Shown here in pieces: positions 8,770 to 18,876 of a DNA stretch of 64,000 nucleotides; the first letter of the stretch is position 1, and the number at the start of each line of letters is the position of its first letter. Source of the DNA: Actinomycetota bacterium (lineage in GTDB: Bacteria > Actinomycetota > Acidimicrobiia > Acidimicrobiales > RAAP-2). Both the position numbers and the translations under genes were made by a program. The stretch is from NCBI GenBank assembly GCA_029850535.1, contig JARCRU010000101.1, positions 1-64,000 of the forward strand. Reading direction: 5' to 3'. The notes under the pieces are model-generated. The model was not told the DNA's origin. It saw only the letters and a list, made by a program, of their open reading frames with translations, and made no database searches.

Positions 8770-9437
8770 ACGACCCCCGCGGGCTCGGGAAGCGATCGAC
8801 GGATCGCCTCGCTCCCCCCCACCAGTTCTTCGGCCCGGCTCACCGCGTCACGCGAACCACAGCGCTCCAGCCAATTGGCGAGCAATCGATAGCCGTGCTG
8901 GGTCAGGACCGACTCGGGATGAAACTGAACCCCCTCGAGTGGGGCACTCACGTGGCGCATTCCCATGATGAGACCACCGCTCGTCGCCGTCACCTCAAAG
9001 CAATCCGGGAGCGTCGAGGCATCGACGACGAGCGAGTGGTAGCGACCCGCGATCATCGGTTCAGGTAGCCCCGCGAACACTCCGGTGGAGTGGTGGTGCA
9101 CCATGCTCGAACGACCGTGCAGCAATTCGGGTGCACCGACAACGTCGGCACCAAAGGCCTCCCCCAGGGCTTGATGGCCAAGACAGATCCCGAGCATCGG
9201 CAACGAGGCCTGGGAGCAATATCGGATGATGTCGAGACAATTGCCCGCCGAGCGTGGATGACCCGGACCCGGTGACACCAGCACGCCGTCGTACGAGGAC
9301 TGCGCGACCTCGGCCGCGTCAATCTTGTCGTTGCGCACGACCTCGACCGTCGCTCCTAACTCGCCCACGTACTGCACGAGGTTGTAGACGAAGGAGTCGT
9401 AATTGTCGATAACCAACAAGTGAGGGACCGCTGCCAT
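8766..9437 (-). CDS. trpG: Anthranilate/aminodeoxychorismate synthase glutamine amidotransferase
   Basis: A 223-residue class I glutamine amidotransferase. It supplies ammonia to the chorismate-binding partner for anthranilate, and possibly also for aminodeoxychorismate. It begins with DNYDSFVYNLVQY, typical of TrpG/PabA. The catalytic Cys is in GICLGHQALGEAFG and the His/Glu pair in VQFHPESVLT. The gene stands divergent from trpE with only 39 bp between the two starts, so both promoters must overlap. One amidotransferase often serves both folate and tryptophan synthesis; that is possible here too. Confidence 0.92.
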   Translation of the reverse strand: MAAVPHLLVIDNYDSFVYNLVQYVGELGATVEVVRNDKIDAAEVAQSSYDGVLVSPGPGHPRSAGNCLDIIRYCSQASLPMLGICLGHQALGEAFGADVVGAPELLHGRSSMVHHHSTGVFAGLPEPMIAGRYHSLVVDASTLPDCFEVTATSGGLIMGMRHVSAPLEGVQFHPESVLTQHGYRLLANWLERCGSRDAVSRAEELVGGSEAIRRSLPEPAGVV

Positions 9438-9476
9438 ACACGCATCCTAGGTGGTCATCATTACTAACCTTGGAGC

Positions 9477-11015
9477 ATGTCGCTCACTTTCACCGACTTC
9501 GAGGCCCTCGTGCGCGCCGGCTACAACGCCATCGCCCTCACCGAGACGCTGCAACTCGATCGTGACACTCCGGTCTCGATCTACCAGCGATTCGCGCGCG
9601 GGCGAGCGTTCTGCCTGCTCGAGAGCGCGGCGCTGGGCGACGACACCGGACGATACTCGTTCATCGGCTTGGACCGACTGTGGCGACTCCACTCCTACGC
9701 CGGAACGACGGTCCTCGAGGGCCGTGGAGACGTCGTCAACCCTGGTGGCGCCCTCGCCACGTTGCGCGAGGTGCTCGCCACCTATCGAACTCACGCCCCC
9801 GAGGATTTGCCCGCCTTCTTCGGCGGGGCCGTTGGTTTCGTGGCGTACGACTACGTGCGCCGTCTCGAGGAACTGCCGCGCGGTGACGATGCCGACCCCT
9901 GGCCCGACGTGGACTTCTCCTTCCCGGGCAGCGTCTTGATCTGTGACCACCTTCGTCATTCGACCACCGTCGTCGTTCTCGCCACGACCCACGACGGCGT
10001 CGATGCTCGGGTCGCTTTCGACGAGGCCAGGGCCCGCCTGCGGTCCATCGTTGACACCTTGCTGACACCGACACCGCCAGGCGATCCCTTCGTCGAGAGA
10101 CTGGTCGCCACCGCCCCCACCCAGCGTGCGCAGATCGACGTTCGTTCACTCGCCATGAGTCTGTCGAACTTCACTCTCGAGGGGTACGCGGACGTCGTCG
10201 CGAGAGCACGCCAGTACATCTACGCGGGCGACATATTCCAAGTGGTTCCCTCCCAGCAGTTCAGCCGTCCCACCCACGTGGACCCGCTCACTTTGTATCG
10301 AGTGTTGCGCGCTCTGAATCCCTCTCCCTACATGTACCTCGTCGACACCGGAGAGAGTCAGATCGTGGGCGCCTCACCCGAGATGCTGGTGCGCGTCGAC
10401 GGCCGCATCGTCACCACACGCCCGATCGCCGGCACCCGACCCCGCGGCGTCACCGACGCCGACGACGTCGCGCTCGAGGCCGAGATCTTGCGCGACGAGA
10501 AGGAGATCGCGGAGCACGTGATGCTCGTCGACCTCGGCCGCAATGACGTGGGCCGAGTCTCGGTGCCGGGAACGGTGCGCGTCGAGCGTCTGGCGCACGT
10601 CGAGCGCTTCAGCCACCTCATGCACCTCGTCTCTCAGGTGAGCGGGCATCTTCGCGAGGGACTCGACGCCTTCGACGCCTTCGACGCCCTGTTCCCCGCG
10701 GGCACCCTGAGCGGGGCACCCAAAGTGCGCGCGATGGAGATCATCGACGAGTTCGAGCCGGTGCGACGCGGCCCCTACGGTGGGGCGATCGGCTACTTCT
10801 CCCTGCGCGGGGACGCGGACTTCGCCATCACCATCCGGACGGTCTCGCTACGCCATGGACGCGCCACCGTGCAGGCCGGAGGCGGAGTCGTCGCCGATTC
10901 GACGCCGGAGTTCGAGTATCAGGAGTGCATCTCCAAGGCGTCGGCACCACTACTCGCCCTCGAGATCGTTGACCCCTTCTCCCGACACACCGTCACCACT
11001 GGCAGCCACGAGTGA
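9477..11015 (+). CDS. trpE: Anthranilate synthase component I
   Basis: A 512-residue chorismate-using enzyme that makes anthranilate for tryptophan. The N-terminal LLES element (CLLESAALGDDTGRYSF, about residues 45-61), which in TrpE binds the feedback inhibitor tryptophan, favours TrpE over PabB. The C-terminal catalytic part has ASPEMLVR, TRPIAGTRPRG, DLGRNDVGRVS, GTLSGAPKVRAMEII and GPYGGAIGYFS in the expected order. The start is ATG at 9477. No other trp gene is in view, and no leader peptide rich in Trp codons is visible in the 39-bp gap. Confidence 0.95.
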   Translation: MSLTFTDFEALVRAGYNAIALTETLQLDRDTPVSIYQRFARGRAFCLLESAALGDDTGRYSFIGLDRLWRLHSYAGTTVLEGRGDVVNPGGALATLREVLATYRTHAPEDLPAFFGGAVGFVAYDYVRRLEELPRGDDADPWPDVDFSFPGSVLICDHLRHSTTVVVLATTHDGVDARVAFDEARARLRSIVDTLLTPTPPGDPFVERLVATAPTQRAQIDVRSLAMSLSNFTLEGYADVVARARQYIYAGDIFQVVPSQQFSRPTHVDPLTLYRVLRALNPSPYMYLVDTGESQIVGASPEMLVRVDGRIVTTRPIAGTRPRGVTDADDVALEAEILRDEKEIAEHVMLVDLGRNDVGRVSVPGTVRVERLAHVERFSHLMHLVSQVSGHLREGLDAFDAFDALFPAGTLSGAPKVRAMEIIDEFEPVRRGPYGGAIGYFSLRGDADFAITIRTVSLRHGRATVQAGGGVVADSTPEFEYQECISKASAPLLALEIVDPFSRHTVTTGSHE

Positions 11016-11054
11016 CTCCACGCGTTCTTCCTTCAAAGAAGGTACCGCGACATC

Positions 11055-13145
11055 ATGGGTAGAGCTCGCCAGCTCATCTCTAGCGCCCTCGAGGTGAACT
11101 TCCGATCCCTCGCCCCGATCACCGGTCTCATCACCGCCATCCCCGTGGTGCTGGTTTTCGCCCTCGGACTCGCGGCACACAATCCTGTGGCGGCCATCTC
11201 CATGGCGGTGGGTGCCAACCTCGTCGCGATTGTGTCTCTCGTCGGCGCACCGAAATTGCCCCTGCGCCTCGCCGTTCTGGACGCACTCGGCCTGGGTGTC
11301 TCGGTGTTTCTTGGCACCTTGACGAGTGCCAACCCCTGGCTGCACACCGCGTTGCTGGTACCGCTCTGCTTCGGAGCCGGCATGGCGGTTCTCTTCGGCC
11401 AGACCCAAGCGGTCCTTGGCTCCCAGGCCGTCGTGGCCTACCTGGTCCTCGGACGATTCAACGGCTCGATGCTGACCGCGGTTCACCTTGGGCTCCTCGT
11501 CGCCGCCGGAGCTCTCGTCGAAGTCACCGCACTCCTCGTCCTGCGACTCCCCCCGACCCTGCGCTATCAACGGTCGATGGTGGCGAGTGCCCTGGCGAAC
11601 CTGGCCGAGTACGCCCGTACCCCGGCCGAACAGTCAGCCTTCAGCGTGCTCGCCAGCATCGACGAGGCCCAGCGGGTCCTCTCACCGATGTCACTCTTTG
11701 GACGCAGTGATGATCGTGATCTACGAGCCATCGTGGACCAGGCACGCCGCGCTCGACTGGACTTCACCACCTTGGCCGGTCTGCGCGCCCGTCTAGCCCA
11801 GATCGACCCCACTTCGCTGGAGGACGTCCACGACGCCTTGTCCGCGGTCGCTCGTGGCGTCACCCAGCTTTCCACGGCGGTCCGTCGACCCGGACACCCC
11901 AACGAGTGGCGCGACAGTGCCCGCGAGGTACAGCGCATCATCGACGATCTCCAACAACGCCTCGACACCAGTCAGTTCCAAGGTGACGCGGCAACGCTGA
12001 TGTCACAGATCCTCGCCCACCTCGACGCTTTGGCGGGGCAACTGCGATCGATTGGGAATCTGGTCGAACGCGAAGGCTCGAACACGCAACAGGGCGCCTG
12101 GCGCCTCGACGTGCGCTGGGGTGGACTCGACCCTTCGCGACGGCGCGGAAACGTAGAACTCCTGCGTGACAACATGCGCCGCGACTCCGTAGCGTTCCGC
12201 CACGCCGTGCGACTGGTGGCAGCGATCCTGATCGCCACGGCCCTCGCCCAGTGGCTCAACTTGCCCCGAGGGTACTGGGTCCCCTTCGCCGTGGCCCTCA
12301 TCCTCAAGCCCGACTACAGCACCTTGTTGCATCGCGGCACGGGCCGCGTGGTCGGCACGATGCTCGGCGCGACTCTCGCCGCGGTCCTCGTGAGCGAGGC
12401 GCACCCCTCCTACGCTCTCACCACCGTCTTCATTGGCGTCGTCGCTGCCTTGGCGTACACCACCTGGCCCGCCAATTTCTCCGTGTCGATCGGTTTGGTG
12501 ACGTCGCTGGTCCTGATCTTGTTGTCGGTGAGCACGAATGATTCCGTGGGAACCGCGCTCGACCGCCTCCTCGACGTGACGCTCGGTGCCGCCATCGCGG
12601 CTCTCACGTACTTGGTCTGGCCCTCGTCGCCCGCCCACGACGTGCGCCAGAGTGAGACATCCATGTTCAACGCCCTCGCCCAGTACGTTGACGTGGTCCT
12701 GGGTTACGCCTTCGGCGAGAACGTGGACGACCAGGCGATCTCGCAGCGCTCACGTAGCGCACACTTCCGCTTCGCCGCGGCCGAAGCCGCTGTCGTGCGC
12801 CTGCTCGAAGAGCCCGCGTCGACGAGGGGCGACCCCCACGTGGAGCGTGGTCTCCTCTCGAGCGGCCTACGAATCCTGCGTACGGTGCACGCGCTACGTT
12901 TTGAAGCAGAACGTGGCGCCGTCACCACCCCGACGCCAGCACTCGACGGACTGCGCCGCACGTTGGTGGGTGCCCTCGAACAATTGGGTGACGTTCGGGC
13001 GGCCCCCTCACCCCTCACGCCACGGGCGGCGTATCGAGCGGCCCACGCCGATCTCTCGCGCCCCGACTGTCCCGCGTCGATCGCGCTCAATCTCGACGAG
13101 ATCGTCAACGCCGTCAATACTGCTTCACACCTGATCACGGCGTAG
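11055..13145 (+). CDS. FUSC-family membrane protein (aromatic acid exporter-like)
   Basis: A 696-residue membrane protein with two six-helix-like hydrophobic blocks (about residues 14-160 and 375-520), each followed by a cytoplasmic helical region. This is the layout of FUSC / YccS / aromatic acid exporter proteins, which are thought to export aromatic or fusaric-acid-like compounds using the proton gradient. The PRGYWVPFAVALILKPDY stretch at the start of the second block is characteristic. It follows trpE by 39 bp, so it may be co-transcribed with the anthranilate synthase gene; a role in exporting an aromatic acid is a guess from this context. Confidence 0.8.
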   Translation: MGRARQLISSALEVNFRSLAPITGLITAIPVVLVFALGLAAHNPVAAISMAVGANLVAIVSLVGAPKLPLRLAVLDALGLGVSVFLGTLTSANPWLHTALLVPLCFGAGMAVLFGQTQAVLGSQAVVAYLVLGRFNGSMLTAVHLGLLVAAGALVEVTALLVLRLPPTLRYQRSMVASALANLAEYARTPAEQSAFSVLASIDEAQRVLSPMSLFGRSDDRDLRAIVDQARRARLDFTTLAGLRARLAQIDPTSLEDVHDALSAVARGVTQLSTAVRRPGHPNEWRDSAREVQRIIDDLQQRLDTSQFQGDAATLMSQILAHLDALAGQLRSIGNLVEREGSNTQQGAWRLDVRWGGLDPSRRRGNVELLRDNMRRDSVAFRHAVRLVAAILIATALAQWLNLPRGYWVPFAVALILKPDYSTLLHRGTGRVVGTMLGATLAAVLVSEAHPSYALTTVFIGVVAALAYTTWPANFSVSIGLVTSLVLILLSVSTNDSVGTALDRLLDVTLGAAIAALTYLVWPSSPAHDVRQSETSMFNALAQYVDVVLGYAFGENVDDQAISQRSRSAHFRFAAAEAAVVRLLEEPASTRGDPHVERGLLSSGLRILRTVHALRFEAERGAVTTPTPALDGLRRTLVGALEQLGDVRAAPSPLTPRAAYRAAHADLSRPDCPASIALNLDEIVNAVNTASHLITA

Positions 13146-13269
13146 GTAGCGGTACAGTCCTTCGCCATGGGGTGAAAACTGGCCCCCGGTAGAACACGCC
13201 CTACGTGAGCGAGTAAGAATGACGTTAGGAGTCGCCGCCGGGCGACCCGAAGTGGCCGGGGGTATTCAC

Positions 13270-14904
13270 GTGACACATCACGGCAAGCGTTCACAATGGA
13301 TCGAGGCGTACGAGAACAGCCCCGCCGCACTCTCTCGAGGCGCCACTCAATCAGGAGTGACGCTCGATGCGGTCTACGGTAGCGACGAGGGCGAGTACCC
13401 CGGACTATTCCCCTACACGCGCGGCATCCATCCCGCGATGTACCGGTCGAAGCTCTGGACCATGCGAATGTTCGCGGGATTCGGCACCGCGCCCGAGACG
13501 AACCAGCGCTTCCGTGACATCATCGCCGCTGGGGGTACCGGCATCTCGACCGCCTACGACATGCCCACCCTCCTCGGCATCGATTCCGACGATGCGCGCG
13601 CACTGGGCGAGGTGGGACGCTGTGGGGTCGCCGTCGACACCATCGATGACATCGCCGACCTCTACGACGGCCTCGACCTCTCCACCATCACCACGTCGAT
13701 GACCATCAACGCGCCCGCCGCAGCGATCTTCGCCATGTTCATTGCCAACGCCGAAGATCACGGTGTCGCGCGCGCCCAGTTGGGCGGCACCTTGCAGAAC
13801 GACATCTTGAAGGAGTATCAGGCTCAACACGAATACGTCTTTCCCCCGAGACCCTCGTTACGCCTCGTGCGCGACACTATAGTCTTTGCCACTCGCGAAA
13901 TGCCCCGTTGGCATCCACTGTCAATTTCGGGCTACCACATCCGTGAGGCGGGCTCCACGGCCGCGCAGGAGGTCGCCTTCACGTTGGCCAACGGATTCGC
14001 CTACGTCGAATTGGCCCGTCGCGCGGGTCTCGCCGTCGACCTCTTCGCGCCCCAGTTGTCCTTCTTCTTCAATGCGCACATCGACTTCTTCGAGGAGGTG
14101 GCCAAGTACCGCTGCGCTCGGCGAATCTGGGCCACCTGGATGCGCGAGCACTATGGGGCGATGGACGAGCGTTCGTGGCAGCTGCGCTTCCACGCCCAGA
14201 CCGCTGGCGTCTCGCTCACCGCTCAGCAGCCCGACAACAACCACGCGCGTACCGCGATTGAGGCCCTGGCTGCCGTGATGGGCGGAGCACAGTCACTGCA
14301 CACCAATTCATTCGACGAAGCGTGGACCTTGCCCTCGGCCGACGCGGCTCGAGTGGCCCTGCGTACCCAGCAGGTCATCGCCTACGAGACCAACGTGACT
14401 CAGGTCGCCGACCCATTGGGGGGTAGTTGGTTCGTCGAGAGCCTGACCGATCAGTTACACCACGACGCCAGCCAACTCCTCGAAGAGATCTGCGAGATGG
14501 GCGGGGGGTCGATGCTGGAAGGTTGTCTTCTCGCCATCGACAACGGCTGGTTCGAGGGGCACATCGCCGACTCCGCCTACGTCCACGAGCGCGCCGTCCA
14601 ACGCGGCGAACGCATCATCGTCGGGGTGAACGCGTTCATCGATGACGCCCCCGCTCCGGCCCCCGTGAACCAGACCAATGCCGAGGGTGAGAACGAACAA
14701 CGCCGACGCCTGGCGCGAGTGCGCGGTGAGCGCAGTGATGACGAGGTGCGCCGGGCACTGGAGGAGCTCGCCACCGACGCGCGCGATTCGACCGTCAACC
14801 TCATGCCCGCACTCATGAACGCCGCGCGAGCGCACGCCACGGTCGGTGAGATGATGTCGACCATGGCCGAGGTCTTTGGCCGCTATCACGCCGCCCTGCG
14901 ATGA
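13270..14904 (+). CDS. B12-dependent acyl-CoA mutase, large subunit (isobutyryl-CoA mutase-like)
   Basis: The substrate-binding TIM-barrel subunit of a methylmalonyl-CoA-mutase-family enzyme. The family signature is clear: [53 protein letters not shown] and [17 protein letters not shown] Phe (MRMFAGFG) replaces the Tyr of methylmalonyl-CoA mutase, as in isobutyryl-CoA mutases, and the Asp that marks 2-hydroxyisobutyryl-CoA mutase is Ala here ([10 protein letters not shown]). I chose GTG 13270 because GGGGG lies 7 nt before it; the frame is open back to ATG 13219, which has no clear ribosome site. It overlaps the B12 subunit gene by 4 bp. Confidence 0.88.
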   Translation: MTHHGKRSQWIEAYENSPAALSRGATQSGVTLDAVYGSDEGEYPGLFPYTRGIHPAMYRSKLWTMRMFAGFGTAPETNQRFRDIIAAGGTGISTAYDMPTLLGIDSDDARALGEVGRCGVAVDTIDDIADLYDGLDLSTITTSMTINAPAAAIFAMFIANAEDHGVARAQLGGTLQNDILKEYQAQHEYVFPPRPSLRLVRDTIVFATREMPRWHPLSISGYHIREAGSTAAQEVAFTLANGFAYVELARRAGLAVDLFAPQLSFFFNAHIDFFEEVAKYRCARRIWATWMREHYGAMDERSWQLRFHAQTAGVSLTAQQPDNNHARTAIEALAAVMGGAQSLHTNSFDEAWTLPSADAARVALRTQQVIAYETNVTQVADPLGGSWFVESLTDQLHHDASQLLEEICEMGGGSMLEGCLLAIDNGWFEGHIADSAYVHERAVQRGERIIVGVNAFIDDAPAPAPVNQTNAEGENEQRRRLARVRGERSDDEVRRALEELATDARDSTVNLMPALMNAARAHATVGEMMSTMAEVFGRYHAALR

Positions 14905-15293
14905 CCAGGCGCGTACTTATCGCCAAAGTCGGACTCGACGGCCACGATCGCGGCGTTAACGTCATCACTCGACTCTTGCGCGACGCCGGGATGGAGGTCA
15001 TCTACACCGGGCTCTTCCAATCACCTGAGTCGGTCGCGCGCACCGCGGTGGACGAGGACGTCGACCTCGTCGGCCTGTCCATTCTGTCGGGAGCCCATCT
15101 CACTCTCGTGCCACTCGTGCTCGACGCGCTGCGCGCTGCCGAATGTGACGTGCCGCTCGTGGTGGGTGGAATCGTTCCCGAGAGCGACGAAGCGACACTG
15201 CGCGAGGCCGGCGTCGCCGCCATCTTCGGACCCGGGACCTCGCTAGTGGAGATTGTGTCCACCCTCGAAAGCCTCGATCCACTCAGCCACTGA
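14901..15293 (+). CDS. B12-binding small subunit of the acyl-CoA mutase
   Basis: A 130-residue cobalamin-binding domain that carries adenosylcobalamin for the large subunit. All three landmarks are present: DGHDRG (DxHxxG, whose His replaces the lower ligand of cobalt), [11 protein letters not shown] (SxL) and VVGGIVPE (GG). Its start overlaps the large-subunit stop as ATGA, so the two are translated together in equal amounts. Stand-alone small subunits of this size are typical of isobutyryl- and 2-hydroxyisobutyryl-CoA mutases. No G-protein chaperone gene (MeaB/IcmF type) is visible next to it. Confidence 0.92.
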   Translation: MTRRVLIAKVGLDGHDRGVNVITRLLRDAGMEVIYTGLFQSPESVARTAVDEDVDLVGLSILSGAHLTLVPLVLDALRAAECDVPLVVGGIVPESDEATLREAGVAAIFGPGTSLVEIVSTLESLDPLSH

Positions 15294-15327
15294 TTCTTGA
15301 ACTAGCAGTACTCCGCGACGGGCGAAC

Positions 15328-17748
15328 TCACGTCGGCGTCGCACTCAATCGCGAGAGCCCGTAGCCAATCTCCAACGCGAGGTCCTCGAGAACTGCTAAC
15401 ACCTCAGGCGCGAAGGCGTCTTGCTCGAGGGCGTAGATCACCCAGGTACCCGCAATCTCCCCATTGACCAGAACCGGAATCGCCACGGTGGAACCGAATC
15501 CCTGCGCGAGAGCCCTGTCGCGCCAGGACGCAAATTTCAGGTCCGTCTTCACCTCATTCACCACGCACGCCTGGCCCAGCCGGATCGAACGACCAGCGGG
15601 ACCCTCGCTCGTCTCTCCGGAGCCCCAACTGACTGTGAGATTCACCATGTAGGACTCCCGGCCCCCACTCGAAGTGACCACTTCCACCGATTTGGCGTCG
15701 TCGAACATCTTCCGTCCGTACCACGCTAGGGCGTACCCCCCCTCGTCGACGGCCACCTGGCACATTTGCCGCAGTAACGAGTGTGGATCTCTCTCTCGTA
15801 TCAACGCTCGACTCCCCGCGGTCATCGTTCGCAACGCCCGCGCGCTGACGATCTCGTCGTCGCAGTTCCTCAGCGCCACGACGGCACCGTTGACGCGGCC
15901 GTCACCGTCGCGCGTGGGCTGAGCACTGACCCTCACCCACACGAAGTGACCCGAGGCGTGCCGCACTCGCATGGTGAACTCATCGAGTACTTCGCCGAAA
16001 TGCAGCAACTGGCGCCACGCGAGCACGCGTGGCTGATCTTCCTCAAACACCAGCTCCAGCACGTCGTGACCCAGTAAGTCGCCAGCCAGCCAGCCCAGTT
16101 CGCGTGCGGCCGACGGGGAGACCCAGGTGAGCTCGCCATCGAAATTGACGGTATAGATCACGTCACGAGCATTGTTGGCCATGAGAGCGAAGCGACTCGC
16201 TGCCTCGGCCGCGTCACGACGCAGGGCCACCAGTTCGCCGACGTCACGCAGCGTGACGATGAACACCGACCGGTCCCCCTCAGAACCACGGGCGCGACGT
16301 ATCTGATGCGACATCCACTTCACGTCGCCCGTCGACGTCACGACGGGTATCTCAATGGGCTCCGAACGTTGGAACGAACGGCAATCTGTCCGCTGTTGCG
16401 TCACCCGACTCCGCTCGGATCCGACCACTCGGTCCTCCAATCGGGTTCCCACGAGGTTCTCGTCGCGGCATCCGAGAGTCGTCAACGACGAGGGGCTCAC
16501 CCACTGAATCACGCCCTCGTCGTCACACTCAATCACGACGTCATTCGAATTCTCCGCCACGATGCGGAATCGTCTCTCGACGGCGAGCAAGGCCTGCTGG
16601 GCGGCGACTTCACCTTCGGCGTCACGCCACGACGACACGCGCCACGTCGCACCCGACGTCTCGTCGAGCACCACCCGTGAACGAATCGACACCCAGCGGT
16701 ACGAAGAATCTTCCTGACGCATTCGCACCGTCAACGACTTCGACTCCTCAGTCCCGCTGTCCCGTGCGAGCGACTGAATCGACGCTCGGTCGTCCGGGTG
16801 CACCAAGTCAGCCAGTGAGCGTCCCAGAACGTCGGCGCGGCGTAGACCAAACAACCTCTGCACGTACTGCGACACCCACTCGATGACCCCACCACGTTCG
16901 ATCGATTCCACGTCGTTACCGTGGCGGCCGATCAGTCGGTAAAATTCATCTTCGTCGCGTTCGAACTCCAAGAGCGCGACCGCCGGGTCGATCAGGTGTA
17001 GGAAGACCACCGCACCGGTGGTGACGCCGTGCTGATCGATGACCGCGCGCCGCACCGCCGAGAAGGGCTGGAACCGACCGTCGTGTCCTCGAAGTTCGAC
17101 CTGGAAGTGATTCGCCTGCGCCAATCTCACGTTCTCGTAACGGCGAGGCTTCGAGACGAGCGTCTCACTCTTCATGAGTAGATCGAAGTTCGTCCCGACC
17201 AACTCACCCGGCTGGTAGCCCAGGGTGTTGCGGTGGGGGTCAAGTAGCCACACAATCTTGCCGTCGCGATCCAACTGCACCACCATGTCCGAGGAACTCT
17301 CCAGAAGTAATTGGTAGTGGTCAAGGACTTCTCGCACTTCTCCCGGGTCGCGAAAGATGAGACCCACTAAGTCGCCGTCGACGATGGCGCGAACATCGAA
17401 GCGGCGACGCACGAGGTCCGCCAGAACAAGAGGCATCCCACGACGTTCCGCGGGGGCACCAGTTGTCACCACTCCGGCCAACAGACTAACGAGCTCGGCT
17501 CCGGTGGATGAGGGCCAGATGTCTCGCAACGTCGCGGTCGTCAGATCCTTGTTGCCTACACCGAGGTACTCACGGGCACGTTCATTGATCTCGACGTGCG
17601 AGAAATCCTCGATCGCGCCGGAGGGTTCCCGCAGCGGCCGCAGAATCACGAAGGCATCGAGGCACGACGCTAGCCCTAACGACAGACGACTTGAATCTGA
17701 CTGGTCGCGCTGAATCGACACGTAATCCTCCCCGGACACCAAAAGCAC
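15328..17748 (-). CDS. Multi-PAS sensor protein with C-terminal GAF domain
   Basis: An 806-residue soluble sensor. I count about five PAS domains (roughly 20-135, 140-255, 265-380, 390-500, 510-625); several have the RxxDG-like return and the PAC-type VSWRD / VTLRDVGEL / VVALRNCDDE ends. A GAF domain follows (about 640-795; GYALAWYGRK, GPAGRSIRLGQACVVNEV). No kinase, GGDEF, EAL or helix-turn-helix output is present, so it must signal through a partner or be a truncated form. Two GAF-ANTAR genes lie just upstream on the same strand and are the obvious candidates. Confidence 0.8.
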   Translation of the reverse strand: MLLVSGEDYVSIQRDQSDSSRLSLGLASCLDAFVILRPLREPSGAIEDFSHVEINERAREYLGVGNKDLTTATLRDIWPSSTGAELVSLLAGVVTTGAPAERRGMPLVLADLVRRRFDVRAIVDGDLVGLIFRDPGEVREVLDHYQLLLESSSDMVVQLDRDGKIVWLLDPHRNTLGYQPGELVGTNFDLLMKSETLVSKPRRYENVRLAQANHFQVELRGHDGRFQPFSAVRRAVIDQHGVTTGAVVFLHLIDPAVALLEFERDEDEFYRLIGRHGNDVESIERGGVIEWVSQYVQRLFGLRRADVLGRSLADLVHPDDRASIQSLARDSGTEESKSLTVRMRQEDSSYRWVSIRSRVVLDETSGATWRVSSWRDAEGEVAAQQALLAVERRFRIVAENSNDVVIECDDEGVIQWVSPSSLTTLGCRDENLVGTRLEDRVVGSERSRVTQQRTDCRSFQRSEPIEIPVVTSTGDVKWMSHQIRRARGSEGDRSVFIVTLRDVGELVALRRDAAEAASRFALMANNARDVIYTVNFDGELTWVSPSAARELGWLAGDLLGHDVLELVFEEDQPRVLAWRQLLHFGEVLDEFTMRVRHASGHFVWVRVSAQPTRDGDGRVNGAVVALRNCDDEIVSARALRTMTAGSRALIRERDPHSLLRQMCQVAVDEGGYALAWYGRKMFDDAKSVEVVTSSGGRESYMVNLTVSWGSGETSEGPAGRSIRLGQACVVNEVKTDLKFASWRDRALAQGFGSTVAIPVLVNGEIAGTWVIYALEQDAFAPEVLAVLEDLALEIGYGLSRLSATPT

Positions 17749-18051
17749 GACTTGGCTGTCGATCTTGAGGCTACAACGACCTGGCCAAGTTAACGCGACA
17801 CGTTCTCAATAAGTCAATCGTTGGCACCGCTGGGACAACGATTCACTCACGTACACGAGGGACTCTTTCGCGGATCAGCTGGCGGGGTGCACGAATCGCC
17901 AGGACGGCGCCAAGACGAAATCCACCTCGACGATGGACTCAATTGACGTCCTCGAAACGCTACCTACTGCATCGAAATCTTCACTGAAGTGCGTTAAAGC
18001 GATCGTCGGCGTCGCACCTAGGAGTAAGAGGTCACGGATCCGAACAGCCGC
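17749..18051. other. Intergenic region upstream of the PAS protein
   Basis: About 300 bp between the PAS/GAF gene and the upstream GAF-ANTAR gene, both on the minus strand. It probably holds the PAS promoter and the end of the ANTAR transcript. Short ORFs here have no coding features that I can recognise, and I see no strong hairpin. Confidence 0.4.
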
Positions 18052-18789
18052 TCAGCGATGCGGCTCCCTCACGGTGTCGAGACCAGCGAGGGGCAACGTA
18101 CCCTCAACGAGGTTCGTGGCCACTTCGGTGAGCTTGACATTATGATTGCGCGCGTGATTGCGCAGGCGCGAGAACGACTCCTCCATCCCGCCGCCGTAGA
18201 ACTGCGCAATCATGCCCTTCGCCTGCTCGATGACAATGCGACTATTCAGCGCGAAGCTCAGTTGATCATTGAGTAGACGAGCACCGAGCACGGACTGGTG
18301 TTGCAGAATGGCGATGGTCGCCACATCGGCCAGCCCCTGTGCGATCATGATGTCGTCGGTCGTCAGCAGACCGACGTCGGCGCGAAATAGGTTCAATGCT
18401 CCGATCGTTCGCCCCCTCAAGCGCATCGGCAAACAATGCACTGAATGAAAGCCCTGTTCGATCGCGCGTGGGCTGAAATGCGGCCATCGTACGTCGGGAT
18501 CGACCAATTCGTGATTGACGATGGCGACTCCGCCCGTGTAGCAGTCGACGCAGGGACCTTCGTTCGCCTGGATCTGGAAGAGCTCCAAGACCTCCATGGA
18601 CTCGCTCGAGGAGGCGACGAACTGCAATTCTCCACCGGGCAGGCACAGCATCACCCCCGCACTCGTCACGTCGATGGTATCAACGCACCGATTACTCAGC
18701 AGCGTCAAAATGTCAATCACGTCGTAATTGTCGACCAGATTGTCGGCCAGTTCCACCAAGGTCGCCACGACGAGCGATTCTCTCGCCAT
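18052..18789 (-). CDS. GAF and ANTAR domain protein (RNA-binding antiterminator type)
   Basis: A 245-residue regulator. The GAF domain spans about residues 10-165 (NEGPCVDCYTGG, HCLPMRLRGRTIGALNLF). An ANTAR helix bundle follows at about 175-230 (IVIEQAKGMIAQFYGG, SFSRLRNHARNHN, LTEVATNLVEG). ANTAR domains bind paired hairpins in leader RNAs and stop termination, while GAF senses a small ligand or redox state. It is the second of two such proteins encoded in a row. Confidence 0.9.
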   Translation of the reverse strand: MARESLVVATLVELADNLVDNYDVIDILTLLSNRCVDTIDVTSAGVMLCLPGGELQFVASSSESMEVLELFQIQANEGPCVDCYTGGVAIVNHELVDPDVRWPHFSPRAIEQGFHSVHCLPMRLRGRTIGALNLFRADVGLLTTDDIMIAQGLADVATIAILQHQSVLGARLLNDQLSFALNSRIVIEQAKGMIAQFYGGGMEESFSRLRNHARNHNVKLTEVATNLVEGTLPLAGLDTVREPHR

Positions 18790-18876
18790 TATCTCACCAC
18801 GCTCTCTCGCGATTCACGCGTCGCCGACGAGAGACCGCAAGGGTCCTCCTAATGATGTTAGGCCTTATCTGAGACG

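Noticed and set aside
13146-13269. Cobalamin riboswitch before the mutase
   Set aside because: A GGTGAAAA-like piece exists, but the B12 box and the other conserved parts are missing; kept only as a remark.
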